The notes below the pieces were generated by a model. The model was given only the letters and a program-made list of their open reading frames with translations, had not been told where the DNA came from and ran no database searches. A DNA stretch of 64,000 bases, taken from NCBI GenBank assembly GCA_021234155.1, contig JAJEKV010000024.1, positions 12,002,913 to 12,066,912 of the forward strand. Direction: 5' to 3'. The translations under genes were made by a program, and so were the position numbers. The DNA comes from Isoetes taiwanensis (Eukaryota; Streptophyta; Lycopodiopsida; Isoetales; Isoetaceae). Positions 18,489 to 31,535 of this stretch are shown here, piece after piece. Every line of letters begins with the position of its first letter. Position 1 is the stretch's first letter.

Positions 18489-21089
18489 ATTTTATGTAGG
18501 TCCGATTATAATCATCGCTTAGTGCAACCAATCAAGAAGGCTAGCCAAGATATCCTATTTTCAAACAGGCGTGTACTTGCATTGTTACAGATGGGTTGCT
18601 CACATAGGCACCGTTCTGAGCAAAATTTATTTGAGATTTACTTGCTACATAATGGCGGAAGAACAGCCATTTGAATAAACACTTACTATCAGAGGAATTG
18701 AAGACGTGGACTCGCTCTTTTTGTTGCATCTTGAAAATCCTTCCACAAAGGACGATCTCTTCCGCCATTCTTTTGTTTAAAATTTAAGTAGAAGTACGCA
18801 AACACTCAGAAATTATAGAATTCTCTGTTGGAGATGTATATACGTCACAAACACCGCGAAAATTGTTGAAATAATGGAGAATCTATATAGTTGAAATATC
18901 TATATAGTTGAATCTATAATGGAGAATCGAAATTGTTGATACTATGGAGAATCTATATAGTTGGGGTGGGGTAGTTCACCTGGGACCGCTGGTCTGGATT
19001 GGTGGGGCTCTCCCGACAGAGGTGGGGGAAAGTTACATAAGGTGCGGGACTTCCAGATTAATGTTGATAGGGATTTTGTGGGGCATTATGTAGAATGCAA
19101 GAATTGTCATGGTGGGATAAACAAGTGTACCTTTCATTTTCTTTCTCCAAGAATATGTAGTTGTAGATGGAGGGTGATAAACAAAAAGTGCTTGTCAATT
19201 GATCCCATTCGACCCTATTAACTTTCTTGCCAATCTTTTGATCCAATGGAGGAGTATTGTCGCAGTAGACTACCAAAAGCCAGTTATCCAGATCAATGTG
19301 GGGATAACTTCTTTTTATTCTAGTCCCCCACTTTAGTGAAGAAAAAAATTTGTTTAGCCCAAAATGCCACAAAAAAAAGGCTTCAAACTGGACAAAATAC
19401 CATGTATGCTCAATGGCCAAAAAAAAGGGTGATGCAAGCTCAATGAAAATGGAAAAAGTGGTGCAATTGGGATAACATTAGAAGATAGAAAGATATTTAA
19501 CCATATCATTAAGAGAAAATTCCAGCTGGAAGATAGGGCAGATATAGTTATACAAAGTGTATTTTCTAAACATATATAAGGCAGATTCCTTTTTTGTTTG
19601 ATGGAATATTTCCGTTCCAAGAAAAAAACTGAGAGCACCACGTGTACTTCAAAAATATAGCTAAAAAAAATAAAAAAGAGTGACTGAATGATGTGACCTT
19701 TTCTTGCTCTGCAAGCAAGCCCATTCTTGCTCTGCAAACTTCACGGTATTGCGCCACCGCCAGTTCCGGATCGTTTCTTAGGCAATTACGAAAGGGCAGG
19801 GTGCAGATCTGGCGTTACTAACTATGAGGACCCTGAAAGCCTTTGTTATGAGATTAGAGATGGCAAATATTAGAAAACCCCTATTTTGAGCTCTGGCCGA
19901 ATATCAGAGATGCCCTCCCTGCTCGGCCAAGAGAATCTAAGTCATCATAATACTCTGTTGCCGCCTAGCCCACGATTTTCTGATTTTGCGTTGTTTTCCT
20001 TCCATATCTAGCAACTTTTTCTGCTGTGGAGCTCTCAAACTTTGGATTCGCCGGAGTGGGATATCTTGCTTCCTATAGAAGCGGACTTCTTTGACGTTTC
20101 TTCTATTTCTATGTGCATTGCTGCATACAGGCAATCCTTTTTCTTCCCCCTTGGATGAAGAAAATTCGCCTCTTATTAGCTGCATCGGAATAGAATGGTT
20201 CATCTTCTCTTGAGATGAAACTTCATATGACATAGTAGATTTCGTCGTGAATCTGTACAAAAAACTCTGTGATCTCTGTTTTTAGGCCTACGGAAAGCAC
20301 GCTCTATTTTCTTCAATCTTTGAATTCACCTTTACATCCAAGTGACGAGGATAAGACACAAATTTACAAACCATCCCATGGCGTCGAAATTAGGGCCATG
20401 AATTGCGACAATATTTGGCGACGCCATGGCGAAAAGGGGAACATGAAGTTGCAAAATGGATTGTTGGAATGAGGAGCATGTCTAAAGCAGAAAAAAGACG
20501 CTATTTTAAGCTAGGATCTGAGCAGAGTAAAATAGAAGATTTTGCCTAGTTGTTGTAGTTGCCGCTAGATTTCTGGCTCAATTGGTGCTGATTCAGACTC
20601 CATCCTCATTTTGCCTTTTTCTGGCTAGCCGATTTGTGGCCGTATGAATGATTTGCCCCACAAAGGTCCGTTTCGAGCTTGTTTGTGCCTCCTTTAACCG
20701 TTCTTAAGTTGTTAGTTTCCTTCTTTCCATTTTCGAATTGCTAAAGACTAGGCTCCAGCATCCATTGTTTTTGGATCTATCGTAACGCAATCGATATTTG
20801 TTGCCATGTCATCAAGCAATCTAGAAATATTAATATGTTGACATTCATAGAATGCAGAATCCTGGATAATGATCTTCAACATTTTGGTCCCCTGATCTCT
20901 AAAATAGGATCTCACAAACTATCGATAGTTGCTCTAAAATTTGCATTTAAGATGAGTCTTTGCTTTCTATCTTCAGCCTAGGATTTTGCTTGAAAAGAAT
21001 ATACTAGGTAGCACATGATTGTATCTTCTTTCATATTTGAGTATTCTATCGGAAGGTTGAGGTTGCTTATCAAGTTCCACAATCGTTCA
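18489..21089. other. Long spacer upstream of the PPR gene
   Basis: No gene I can support. Short repeats of ATGGAGAATCTATATAGTTG lie near 18873-18962. A 107-aa basic minus-strand ORF (19937-20260) has no recognisable motif and no splice context that I trust. Confidence 0.5.
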
Positions 21090-21625
21090 CAGATTTGATC
21101 CTCGAGTGTCAGCACTCTGCCCACTGTGCAAGCAAAGGGACGAGACCATTGAGCATTGTTTCTTTTTATGTGTCCATCTCCAGCCTGTTTGGTCTTGGCT
21201 GCTTTCTCTTTTTCATGTGACATTGACAAGTCAGCAAGTGCTTCTGGCTATTTATCCGGATGCTTGGAGTAAGTTGCGAAGCCAAGCATTTCATTTAGCA
21301 TCAGGATGGTTGTTGTGGTCCATCTGGAAGCGCAGAAGATTGTGTATCTTTCAGGGTTTGGATATTCCTCCTGCAATTGTCCTCCAGGACGCACAAGCTA
21401 GAATCACTAAGGCATACCATTGTTCTTCGCTTGCTCCTGCCAAGCGGCAGTTGATATTTGAGTCCTATTTGAGTACGCTGTCTTATGCATAGGTTGGTGG
21501 TTCTACTCAGTGGATATGATTATCCTCTGAGACTTTATTCCCGCCTCTGCATTTGTATTTTGCTTTTGGCTTGGAGTTTCAATAAAGTTTGTCGTTCTTC
21601 AAAAAAAAAAAAAAATAATAATAAT
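21090..21625 (+). mobile_element. 5'-truncated L1-type LINE
   Basis: Encodes only the C-terminal zinc-binding part of a plant LINE reverse transcriptase ORF: CPLCKQRDETIEHCFFLC (a zf-RVT CX2C..H..C pattern) and WLLWSIWKRRRLCIFQG, ending at a TAG near 21490. The 3' UTR contains AATAAAG, then GTCGTTCTTC and a 15-base A run followed by TAA repeats. This is a typical dead-on-arrival insertion. Confidence 0.85.
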
Positions 21626-22062
21626 AGGTTCATAGGTCATAGTTTCTAAAACTCTTAAAAACCCAATGCATTATCCCATTCAAACTAACTGATTTAGGGA
21701 TTTAAATGTTCTGCCTATTAACTATTAGACTGGCATTTAACTTGACTAATCAGCAGATTATTTACTCGGAACATTTCATCTTGAAATCACACCAAGTTTG
21801 TAAAGAAAAATGTTTGCGGCGGCCTTGGCCGCCGCAATAAATTTCTTGTATCAATAAGTCTTTGATCCAAAATCAAATGATTTGGCACACATATGGAACA
21901 TTCTTACCAACACATTGGAGAAGAATTGGAAAACTTATAGCGAACCCAAGGTTCAATTATGGTGAAACGTGAACCCATCCATTTGCAACTCCAATGGCTA
22001 TTAGAGTTATTCTCACCAAAATTTTGTTCTATACAAGATTTTGTTTCGTCTATATGCCAGTG
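21626..22062. other. 3' flank of the thioredoxin-fold gene
   Basis: AT-rich, no ORF of note. It presumably includes the 3' UTR of the minus-strand gene ending at 22063. Confidence 0.5.
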
Positions 22063-25000
22063 CTATGGTGGGGGAAGGGCATATGTTGCTTTAAGGTACT
22101 CCACAATCTCTGCACTTTCGAACATCTTTACATCAGTATTGGGGTCCTCCAAGTATGGCACCTGTAATTTGTAAGAGCTGTTATCTATACATAAAACTGT
22201 CCGCATCAAACTTTTGCTATGCCGATACAAACCTGGAATATTCCAGTCCGTCGAATAAGGTCACTGCGTTTTGAACTTCCTCGAGCAGTGCTGCAATATA
22301 TCACAATCAGAGTAATGAAATGCATGGCATTTTGAATGGACGAAAAGCAAAAGCTTTGGTGGAAGCTGGATGACTGTGAGCATGTGTCATACTAAGGTCT
22401 GAACATGCCTGTGATATAGATGAGGAAGCTCCAATTCCACCAGCGTCTCGCGAACTACCTTACAAAATGGTGAAGCCTGCCAAATTGATAGAGTTGTTCA
22501 GATAAATTCAGTACTTAATTATGCACCACTGAAGGTATCCGTTAATCACCTCGTATGCCCACAACTCCAGTGGCTTTTCTGGCTGCCTTGATGGCACATA
22601 CCTTGAACCCTGCATTTCAATTGTAGATGCTAAAGGACGAAACAATTTGATTCTCCTATAACAATAGTAGAACTGGCAACATTTTTGTCCATATGCAACA
22701 ACAAATGGCAGCTACATTTTTAGAACACTCATCTATATTAAAATTACAAAAATCAAGCTTCTCGAAGTATTGAAAACAGCATGGACAGTTAAAGAGCATG
22801 GCATCACAAATCATCCAAAAATGTGATCTTCTCCATCATAGGAGCATCAAAGCATCAGCTTTGTTAAATTCTCAACCACCTTCATTGGCTAGTTCATCCT
22901 GACAATGCTAAGCATCAGATTTTGAAGCAAATCCATGCAACTTCCCAACGAAATTCTCCTTCTCATTAACGCCTCAAGAGCAAACTTAACAAAATAAGAA
23001 ACAAGTATATATTTTCTCTGTTCAAAAAATAAGAGGCACTCTCTTGTATGTTACCAAATTTCACATGCTATTATGGGACATTTTTGTGTAAACATGCATG
23101 TTAACATGTGAATGTGGCTATAATAAAGGCAACAATGTTCTTCAACTCCTCGCATACACTTGTTTTCTTTCAGGTTCGTGCTAACCGTGCGACAGATGCT
23201 TCCTTCCAAGCTGATACCTACTCCTTGAATGCTTTGCTTTGCTTTGCTTTGCTTGAGTTAATGGAATAGTGAGTAATTTGGATGACATTTTTTTTTTTGT
23301 TTTGATGGTCTGAAAGGGGCGACTCATTTGTTTGAATGAGAACAAGAAGAATTAGCCTGGTCTGATCTGATCTGAAAGAAAAGGAATGAGAAGATCTATT
23401 ATGTTTTCCATTTTGTGTGACCTAAAGCTTCACTGTATGTTTTCAAAGTGTCATTCATGCATGAATGAGGGCTCAATACTGTAGAACTTTACACCCTATA
23501 CTTGTCTCGGATTTAGACAATACCTTTCCAGCACGCCCAATCATAGCCAATCCTGCTGTGAACACCTGGAATAAGCGGCAGAAGATAGTTACTTAGGAAT
23601 GATACTCTTAACCATTCCATTGTAAAGAATTGTAGCATCTCACCAGGAAAATGGCTATCTTACCGTAAAAATACCCATCGACAGCAACAAAGGAGTCTTT
23701 CCATTTCCTGCAGCTCAGATGATCATAAATGAAACGATTTATTATTTACTCAAATACAATGCAATAGTCGAACTATGCTAGGCTGAAAGCAAAGTCTGTC
23801 TTTTACTTTTTCAAATCATCATTTCTTAATCCTAGAGCTCACCATATTTTTCAAAGAGGTATTTTATAATGTCATCTGATTCATACATGGACACTGAAGT
23901 GTTTGGATCAACCTGCAATATAGTTCCAGATAGATTAGACATATCCCGTTCCTTATTCAAAGACTTTGCTTTTTATCTAACATAGAGTTTGTCATGTAGC
24001 TGTGTCTGGGAGGGCCGTGAAAGAAAGCAAATGCAAACTAATAAGAATCTAACTCCTTCGGCCCAAAGAACTGCAGTTGCAAGGCCCTTTAAGGTAACAG
24101 CCAAGCCAAGAGATACTCTCGTTTGGCACTCTCAAAACAAAACATCAGGTTGATTTCAGGATGATAAAACTGTGTTCTAACCCAAAGGTTGCTTTCTGAC
24201 TTTATCAATCACCAGCTTTGACAACAGCGACCCATGAAAAGCTATATAATAATAACAGCATACTGTTGACGTCCTTTTGGGGAATCTGCTGCTGATAGAG
24301 AACTTCACCACCTACTTCACATAGAGCGTCTGTGTAATATAAAATCTTCTAGAGCTAGAAATAGAGGAGATAATGAAAAAGCTAACAAAAATAATTTCGA
24401 TATTAAAAGCTAAATAACTATCATCTAGGATGCTGCAACCGTGTAGAACTAGAAAAGAAATCGATGCATGCATATTTCATGCTGTAGAAATTTATAATGT
24501 GCTGCAACGTTTATAATGTTCATTTTTTACCATTGCAGCCATCACACATCAGAAATGGCATTACCCATCATAAACACAATTTTGCATCAGGCTTAGTGCT
24601 TCCATAAAGAGGTTTCCCCGCCCCTCTCTGTGTGCTATGAATAAATCAAATGCAACTTCTCTTTCCTGGGCTTTGGCAATACTTGGGCTCAGATAACAAT
24701 ACTGCCCTAATTATGCATACAAAATACGGAAGTTCATGCACATAATATACACGCAGGAGGTTTATTATCACCATGTAAGGGAACTGCTTTTTTCCACCAA
24801 GCTCAATTGCCCTGGGCCGGAAGTTTGGTCCATTTCCAGGACAGGGATAATACAGTACATCTAAATCCAATATGGAGACCGCTTCACGTACCTGGTTAAT
24901 GAATAAGAAGTATCAAAACTGAAATGATGAAGCAACACAACATAAACAAGTTAAAGCTCTACGTTCACTCTGATGTAAATTATAAAGGGGTCAATCAGGT

Positions 25001-27976
25001 CCTTTTCTAGGAGACAAGCAAACAATTATATTCAGAACAAGATAACTATTGCAAAGATGACATCTACTGAGAACTGTTGGTTTCAGGTCTATAACTTCTA
25101 TTATAATCAATGCTACTTGCAAATGCAAACCATATTGATTCATTAAAACACATCGTATCTAAAAACGCATGCGATGTTAGGGCGCATCCCCTTAGGTGAA
25201 TATGGCCACCTGACCTTGCCATGTGGCAAGGCAAGACCAGAAAACACCGCTCCCATTGGCATCTCTCTTCTTGGATTTCATTCTGCATGGCCAGGGAAAC
25301 CTGAAAATTTCCAGAAGGTAGTAGGAGCTTCTGAAAAAAACTTGAAACGCCCCTGGATTTGTCTTCTAGCGAAACTTGCTTTCTCCTCTAATGCTCCACT
25401 GTTGTGGAACCAAAATGCAAATAGCCCTTCATTTCACCAAATCTTCCTTGTTTGGGGCAAGGCCTGCTCCTGCTAATGGGGACGCGCCCTTACTTTAGGC
25501 AATCTATGTTTAGTCTATCTTTGTAGGAATATATACATAAATAAAAGAACAAATTCAATACCTTCTTGCAAAATGGGCACCTGTATCATAAAAGACATCG
25601 TTTTAAATCGTTGAAAATGAGAATGAATTTTCAGATCTAATATATGAACATATCATTCAAATGCACGCTTGGAATTTAAGCCTTTGCATCCATAGAATGC
25701 ATCTCTTTAGGACATTTCACCATTTGACCATGGAGGCCACATCTCACAATTAAGCCAAAGGGCATCCCAGCCACACAACCAGGGTCTGGAACAGAATTTT
25801 GGATATTGCAAAACATTGCATGCATCTGCAAACATGTATGCAGTTCCGAATTGACTGCTCAGGCTATGGATCAAAAAATAGAAATTCCATGGCATGTAAT
25901 TGACAGTGTACCTCAAAATCGATGTAGCAGGGCCATGCATCTACAAAAGTTCAGGTTAAAAACACCCCTGAGCATTCATCAGTAGCTTTTGCAGGTTTGA
26001 AGGCTAAGAAGAGTTTTTACTGAGCAGCAGGAAATGGTAACTAGAGTGAAGAAATGCAGAAATGTAAAACTCTTGGCCAATCATTCAAATAGTGTTTGCA
26101 TGCAGACATACCCAAACCATTACAAATCCAATCATCCTTAAAAACTTACTGTGAAAGTTTTAGCAATACAAAACCCTCACTCAACAGCCACCTCTCTTCT
26201 CGGCAAGCTGCGGCTATAAACCCTTCAAAAGCACATTAGTGTGGCTTTACTATAAGCAATCCCATTCATGTGTTGCCACTTAAAAAGTGTTCACCGCACA
26301 TTATTTTCAACATTATTTCACCATTTTGGATAAGGTTCAGATATCAGCAATTTAAAGAATAGTAAAATATAAACAGAACCAAAAACTGGGTTTTGATCAG
26401 TACCCTTCAAACTCATATATCTCGATGGGCTTGCTAGGACGAGCTCCTAATCCTGAAGTCTCTTTCAGCTTAAAGCCTAAGCATCAAAATCGTACCAGCT
26501 CAATGAAACATAAAAAGAAGTCCGGCACAATCATGCTGATTCCTTTTTTTTTTATCCAGCTGCTAATGGTTTAGCCAATGAAGTAAGGGGCCATTTGACA
26601 CAGATGAGTTTACTACAGTTGCATCTCTGTTACCTGCAGAAACCGACTGCAAAGACGGTGTTTGATTCCGGTTTCATAGTCTACCATACCGTGATTCCAT
26701 CATAGTATAGCTGATATCATTGTCATTCTTCCTGCTTACTTTTTTTAAAGGAGGTACTTTTTTCACTCTTTTATATCTTTCACTTTTACCAATAGGTGGG
26801 TTGCAACGCAATATCTCACACACGGTGGTTTTCCTCCTAAGTTTTGGTTCATGCTGTGGGTTGGTATGCCTACAGCTAAAAGTTGTTGGAACACTTGCAC
26901 CATTCTTTGAAAAATAAACTTTTCTACAAGTTCATCAACTATCCTTGACAATTTCTTGAGTAAATGTGTTGAGATCAGTCAATTTCACCCTGATGGTATG
27001 AAAATTCACCATCTCTGTGTTTACTTGTTCATTTTCTCTAGCCCAACCTGTACTTTTGTTATCGGTGTGTTTCTATTGGCTTACACCTGAAGGCCTATGA
27101 CAAAAGAATGCAACTATATGCCTCTATGCTTAACAATATTTGTCTATGCTAGAGTTAAGCTTTACAAGGTCCTGCCAAATATGACTTCAGATTAACTTAC
27201 ACAGGAAAAAGCATAGTTATAAGCTGACATCATGAGCTATAAGGCTGGAGTCCAACCTGCGACTTGGAAAAAAGAGTAATCATTTGATGGCATCTCTGCC
27301 TGAGGAACCATTGATACTTTGTACCTGACAAAGTAAAAGAAAGCATCTATAGGTGATCTGGAGCATGAAAGATTCAAGGGACTGTGAGAAGGAAAAACAA
27401 ATTTACTAACAGTCTATCTAAGACTTTACACGTGCCTCAGATGTAAGCAATTCCGTTTCTTGAATTATCAAATTTCATCTCATGACATAGAATAAATGTT
27501 AAGTGCAGTATGTGTCAAGTCAGAGCTCACTGGACACTCGACATTCAAAGGAAATGAATTTAACTAGAAGAAACTGCTGCAAGCGGAATTCTAAACCCAG
27601 AACAGAATAACGGAAAATGGAATACTTAACTACATGTTATTATTTGATTATCTACGCACCCTTGAACAAATGCACCAGCGCCCAGTCTGAGGGGTAGGCC
27701 CAAAGAAGCACCCAGAATTTCCCCCCATTTGTCCTCTCGCACGTAAAACTTCCTAGGTTTAGGAGCCTCTTTTTGTAGAGAAACTTCACCATCGGTAAAA
27801 GAAGAAGGTGCAGCAGGTTCCTTATTGGAAGCTGTTTCTGCTACAGATATTCCTGAATTTTGCTCGGGAACAGATGCAACACAAACAGCGCGATGGGAAG
27901 AAGAGAATGGAGATGGCGGAGAAGGCAGTGGCAAGAGGCGGGGCATGGCTACGATCGCCATTCCTGAGATGGCCAT
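22063..27976 (-). CDS. Plastid protein with two thioredoxin/GST-N folds
   Basis: A 12-exon gene. Exons, in transcript order: 27976-27660, 27324-27257, 26476-26404, 25580-25562, 24891-24772, 23912-23843, 23707-23664, 23565-23524, 22609-22550, 22476-22409, 22290-22233, 22161-22063. All phases join, giving 1,038 nt (345 aa plus stop). The family is the plant thioredoxin-family protein typified by Arabidopsis At5g03880. The N terminus (MAISGMAIVAMPRLLPLPS) is rich in Ser, Ala and Pro like a plastid transit peptide. Domain 1 has the redox-type motif CPFC (154-157) and cis-Pro motif FPYMVDPNT (about 196); domain 2 has SPFC (273-276, one Cys) and VPYLEDPNT (about 314). A hydrophobic stretch (about 227-247) links them. 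Substrate is unknown; a role as plastid glutaredoxin/GST-like protein is inferred. Oddities are a 19-nt exon holding CPFC and a GC donor after exon 10. Confidence 0.93.
25562..25580 (-). other. 19-nt micro-exon encoding the CPFC motif
   Basis: Exon 4 of the thioredoxin-fold gene. It is bounded by ACAG on one side and GTATT on the other, and supplies the third base of a Gly codon followed by C-P-F-C-K-K. The phase fits exon 3 (ends GG) and exon 5 (starts VREAVS). Skipping it would shift the frame and remove both active-site cysteines. Confidence 0.85.
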
Positions 27977-28199
27977 TCAGTACCAAATTTGTCACCTGCA
28001 TTACGAGGATAAGGTTTGCAACTTTTATTAAAATGAAATGGCAAAAGTTTCAGTTTGGTTGCCCGAAGGGGACAATGGTTCAATTGAGGATATTCCCGGC
28101 GAATATTAGGACACCCAAGATGGGTGAAAAAATAGTGGACACCCAAGATTGATGTTTCTCTTGCAATGCTGCAACATGTGTCATGTGTTAAACATCTTC
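27977..28199 (-). promoter_or_regulatory. Presumed promoter side of the thioredoxin-fold gene
   Basis: Sequence upstream of the ATG at 27976 on the minus strand. I see no clear TATA box; the 5' UTR and start site cannot be placed. Confidence 0.25.
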
Positions 28200-28551
28200 C
28201 GAGGTTCAGGCTTCCAGTATCGAACAATCTTAGCCTCAGCCATATTCTGCATACGGTTGACCGTGCAGTTTTTCCAAGCAATGGTAAAATGTTGAACATG
28301 GCAGCTTCATTGCAAGCCAAGTTGCTACTCTTGGCCCAGCCATGCATCAGCTCCAATCCAGCCAGTTTGAGCTCGGCCACATGTCAAACCCTTGTATATA
28401 TGTTTCTTATGTTTGACGTATTACGTTGCATGATGGGGCAATCAGCGTCCATCCTAGATTTGATGGCCATGGGTTATAGTCCTGTCTTTATATTTTATTC
28501 TGTTATAATTTTTTGATTGATGAATAAAATGTGTCGTCCTTCAAAACAAAA
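28200..28551 (+). mobile_element. LINE 3' tail remnant
   Basis: Ends TTGATTGATGAATAAAATGTGTCGTCCTTCAAAAC, which parallels the tail of the L1 fragment at 21090-21625 (AATAAAGTTTGTCGTTCTTCAAAA). No coding part is recognisable, so the left limit is a guess. Confidence 0.4.
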
Positions 28552-30069
28552 ATGGTAAGGCCTTTAGATGTTTAGGGGTCTAATTGATCAAAGTGTTGTA
28601 GAATGTACAGTGTTGACTAGTGAACTACAAAGAAGAAGCAGTTCAAACTTAAATGATAAAAAGTTTCTAAAAAAGAAATAACGTTTAGCAAATGCTCTCT
28701 TGTACAGGGCATTGACCAATGGGCATTGACTTGTCAACTAGCAAGTATAAGCACCTCAATCATGAAATTAAAAATTGCTGAATATAGATGTTTCAAGGCC
28801 GTGGAGATTAGCTAAGGGAACTTGATCAACTACCATGAATACCCAGCTCAGTTCCAAAACTTGCAAAAAATAAAGAGTTGTTAAAATTAGTAACTTTTGC
28901 AAATTCGTTAGCTATTACGTAGCACAATAATGATAAGCGTTGGACGTTGAGTAGTCAACTAGTATGCACAAGCACCTCAAACCTAAAATAGATGCCGACG
29001 CATCGGAGGGTTACCTGCTTTGTCATCTGGAAAATTAAAGTTACTTGTAATGCTAACCACCCAGGCCTAACCAAAAAATATTTCTGAAAAATCCATCCCA
29101 CCCTCTTATGGTGCTATTAGGAAACAGCACACCAATATTCGCTCGAGCGTCTGTCATGGGTCCATTACAATCTCTCCACCAATATCCACTCGAATGTCTC
29201 TCATGGGTCCGTCACAATCTCTCCCACTATAACTATGCTCATCCTCGAGCATCATAAGACCATAGACCACACCATGCCATAGTACATCATAAGACTATAG
29301 AACACACCAATCTCTCCACCAATATCCACTTGAATGTCTCTCATAAGTCCGTTACAATCTCTCCCACTAGAACTATGCCCATCCTCGAGCATCATAAGAC
29401 CATAGACCACACCATGCCATGGTGCATCATAAGACTATAGACCACATCATGTCATGGTGTCCAAGACTATACTGACCAACAGTATCTAAGTCATACATGC
29501 CTCCATGGATACTCGCCCGGCTCTGATACCAAATGTAACGTTCCTAACTAACGTGCCCTTAACCAATTGGACAAAACTGCCTAGATGTTTATGAGTAGGC
29601 ACTATCCATTTATGACAATGTCGCGAGAATGCCCCATAGGCACATATTGAATACTCGAGCAGTCTCTCATGGGCCGTTACAAACGAGTGCATACCTTGCT
29701 CAATCATATCTTGAATCATGGAATCTTGAGGTCGTATTTTAATAGCATCGGGCAAACAATTTGATGATACCATCTAGTAGGAGATGGTCCTGGCCATCAT
29801 CCTTGTGCATATAGGAACACTTCTAGTAATGGAAAAGGTATCAAAATCATTTCATTCAATGTCTAAAAAAGTAATAACCAAATGATGGGCATCTTTTAGT
29901 GCATGCTCTGGTGTAGAGCATAAATAACTTAGCAAACATTAAAAACCAAAAAGTAACACCTCATGATAGGAAATGACAGACAAACGTTTGCCATTGTGCT
30001 TGTAATGGTAACAAAAAATAACTGACAAAAAGTAGTTCATCAGCATACTAGCATATTGTGCTTTCTGAT
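28552..30069. other. Spacer with LTR-retrotransposon leader remains
   Basis: No gene. A 140-bp tandem duplication lies at 29168-29307 and 29308-29447. GGCTCTGATACCA at 29519-29531 is a minus-strand initiator-Met primer site followed by TGTAACG, a plausible inner LTR end, so a minus-oriented LTR retrotransposon once occupied this stretch. No gag or pol is legible. Confidence 0.4.
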
Positions 30070-31535
30070 CAATTGCAGAGCTGGCTTGCTGATAATGGGG
30101 GCGATGGAGCTCACCTTCTCTCGAATCATCGGACGCGGTTAATATATCTTTGATGATGTGGACCTCCTAGCTTACACACCAGCGGACATGCAACGACATC
30201 TCGATGCCACGGACACGATTCTCGCCAAGCGGCGATATGCTGGCGTCAACCCGCCAAGACTAAGGTGGTTTTCATATCATCTTCACGTCGGTAGAAGGTC
30301 CCCTCCTTCGATTCATCAGAGGCCAAAATGTGGAAGTTGCATCCACATACAAATATTTTGGGAGTGGAGTTTCCTTCTACTATGCACCGGGACACATCCA
30401 TACGGCTACAGTGACGGGGGAAGGCACTATATGCAATGCAAAACAATAGTCATAGAGCCGGAGTTGTATGATTGGGCCCATCACCACTGCTTCAAGGTCT
30501 TAGTGGAGCCTGTCCTTTTATACGGGGTGGAAGTATGGGGCCCAATGGTATCACTTGCTACTTGGAATGACTTGGAGCAGGTCCGAAAAGCCTTCTTAGT
30601 ACGCGAGCACTAGGGGTGAAGTCCACAGTCCCATATCAAATTCTCTGCCGGAGAGCAGGATTCTTGCCTCTTGAGGGCGGCCCTTGATCGCCACATTGTC
30701 TATTTTCGAGAAGGTGGTCAATATGGGCGATGCTCGTCTCCCTAAACTAGCTTATATCATGGCAATGGAGCCGCAGCCCTCAAGGCCCGCTGGAGGAAAA
30801 AGAGTTCAATGGTTGGCTAGATGGAATGTGCAAGAGCACGTGCGGAACATGTGCAAACAGAGGCGGTCGCCATAGATTGAGGCAATATCTTGGCGATTGC
30901 TTCCTCGGCAAGCTTTGGGATGCTAATGCCCTTGAACAGTCAAGACAAAGATACTACCAGCACCACATAAATCCCACATTGGAACGAGGCCCGCAATGCT
31001 ACCTGCGTACCCACTTGCCCATGAAAAGGCGCAGACTCATTGCCTCCATTCGCACAGGGGCACATCATCTTCGAATTGAGACAGGCAGATGGATTGGTGA
31101 GCCACGCCAGGGGCGAACTCTGTCAATCCGCCAAATGGGAGTCATTGAGGATGAATCTCATACCCTTCAAAGTTGCCCAGCATATGATCAAATTCGGACA
31201 CGATATGTTGAGTTGGTCAGGCCTGGCCAGCCGTTACATGTGACATTGAGCACAGCATCCGTACGGGTGCTGGGATCATATCTTCAGGAGGTTATGGACA
31301 TGCGAGATCAGCTATGTCCTCGGGCACACACTTGACATGTATATAAACATTGATGTATACTTGTACAGTTTGACAGCATTCTTATTACTGCCACGGTTCT
31401 TCCCTCGAAAACCCTTCGGGGCGGGGGTTTTTTAACCCGGACAGTAATAAGTTTGCTGCGCTCCTTATGGGTCCCATAGGCCGATTGGCCTCAGTGGACG
31501 ATAAAAAATCATTCTCATTCTCATTTTCATTCTTA
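30070..31535 (+). mobile_element. Degenerate LINE, 3' half
   Basis: A 5'-truncated non-LTR retrotransposon broken by frameshifts. It begins within the reverse transcriptase at the catalytic D-D-V box (DDVDLLAYTPADMQRHLDA) and continues through VNPPKTKV-like thumb sequence and EPVLLYGVEVWG. The C-terminal part has YLRTHLPMKRRRLIASIRTG and a Cys/His-type end (IEDESHTLQSCPAYDQIR). The coding part stops at 31335. The 3' UTR holds the ENE-like module, a GGCC-GATT-GGCC hairpin near 31478-31492 and GGACGATAAAAAA, then a CATTCT simple repeat. The same 3' end is seen at 1-165. Confidence 0.85.
31382..31450 (+). ncRNA. ENE-like RNA stability element, copy D (LINE 3' UTR)
   Basis: The lower stem TTATTACTG (31382-31390) pairs exactly with CAGTAATAA (31442-31450) and continues through CC.CGGTT with AACCCGG. 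The 5' U tract is TTCTT (31397-31401) and the 3' tract is T6 (31428-31433). Between them lie CCC, an A tract (31408-31411), an apical CCC-TTCG-GGG hairpin and a G run. The C inside the 5' U tract would form a C-G-C triplet in an ENE model, which is tolerated in known triple helices. Confidence 0.7.

Noticed and set aside
19937-20260. 107-aa basic minus-strand ORF
   Set aside because: No motif, no convincing splice or promoter context, and not enough codon evidence to call a gene.
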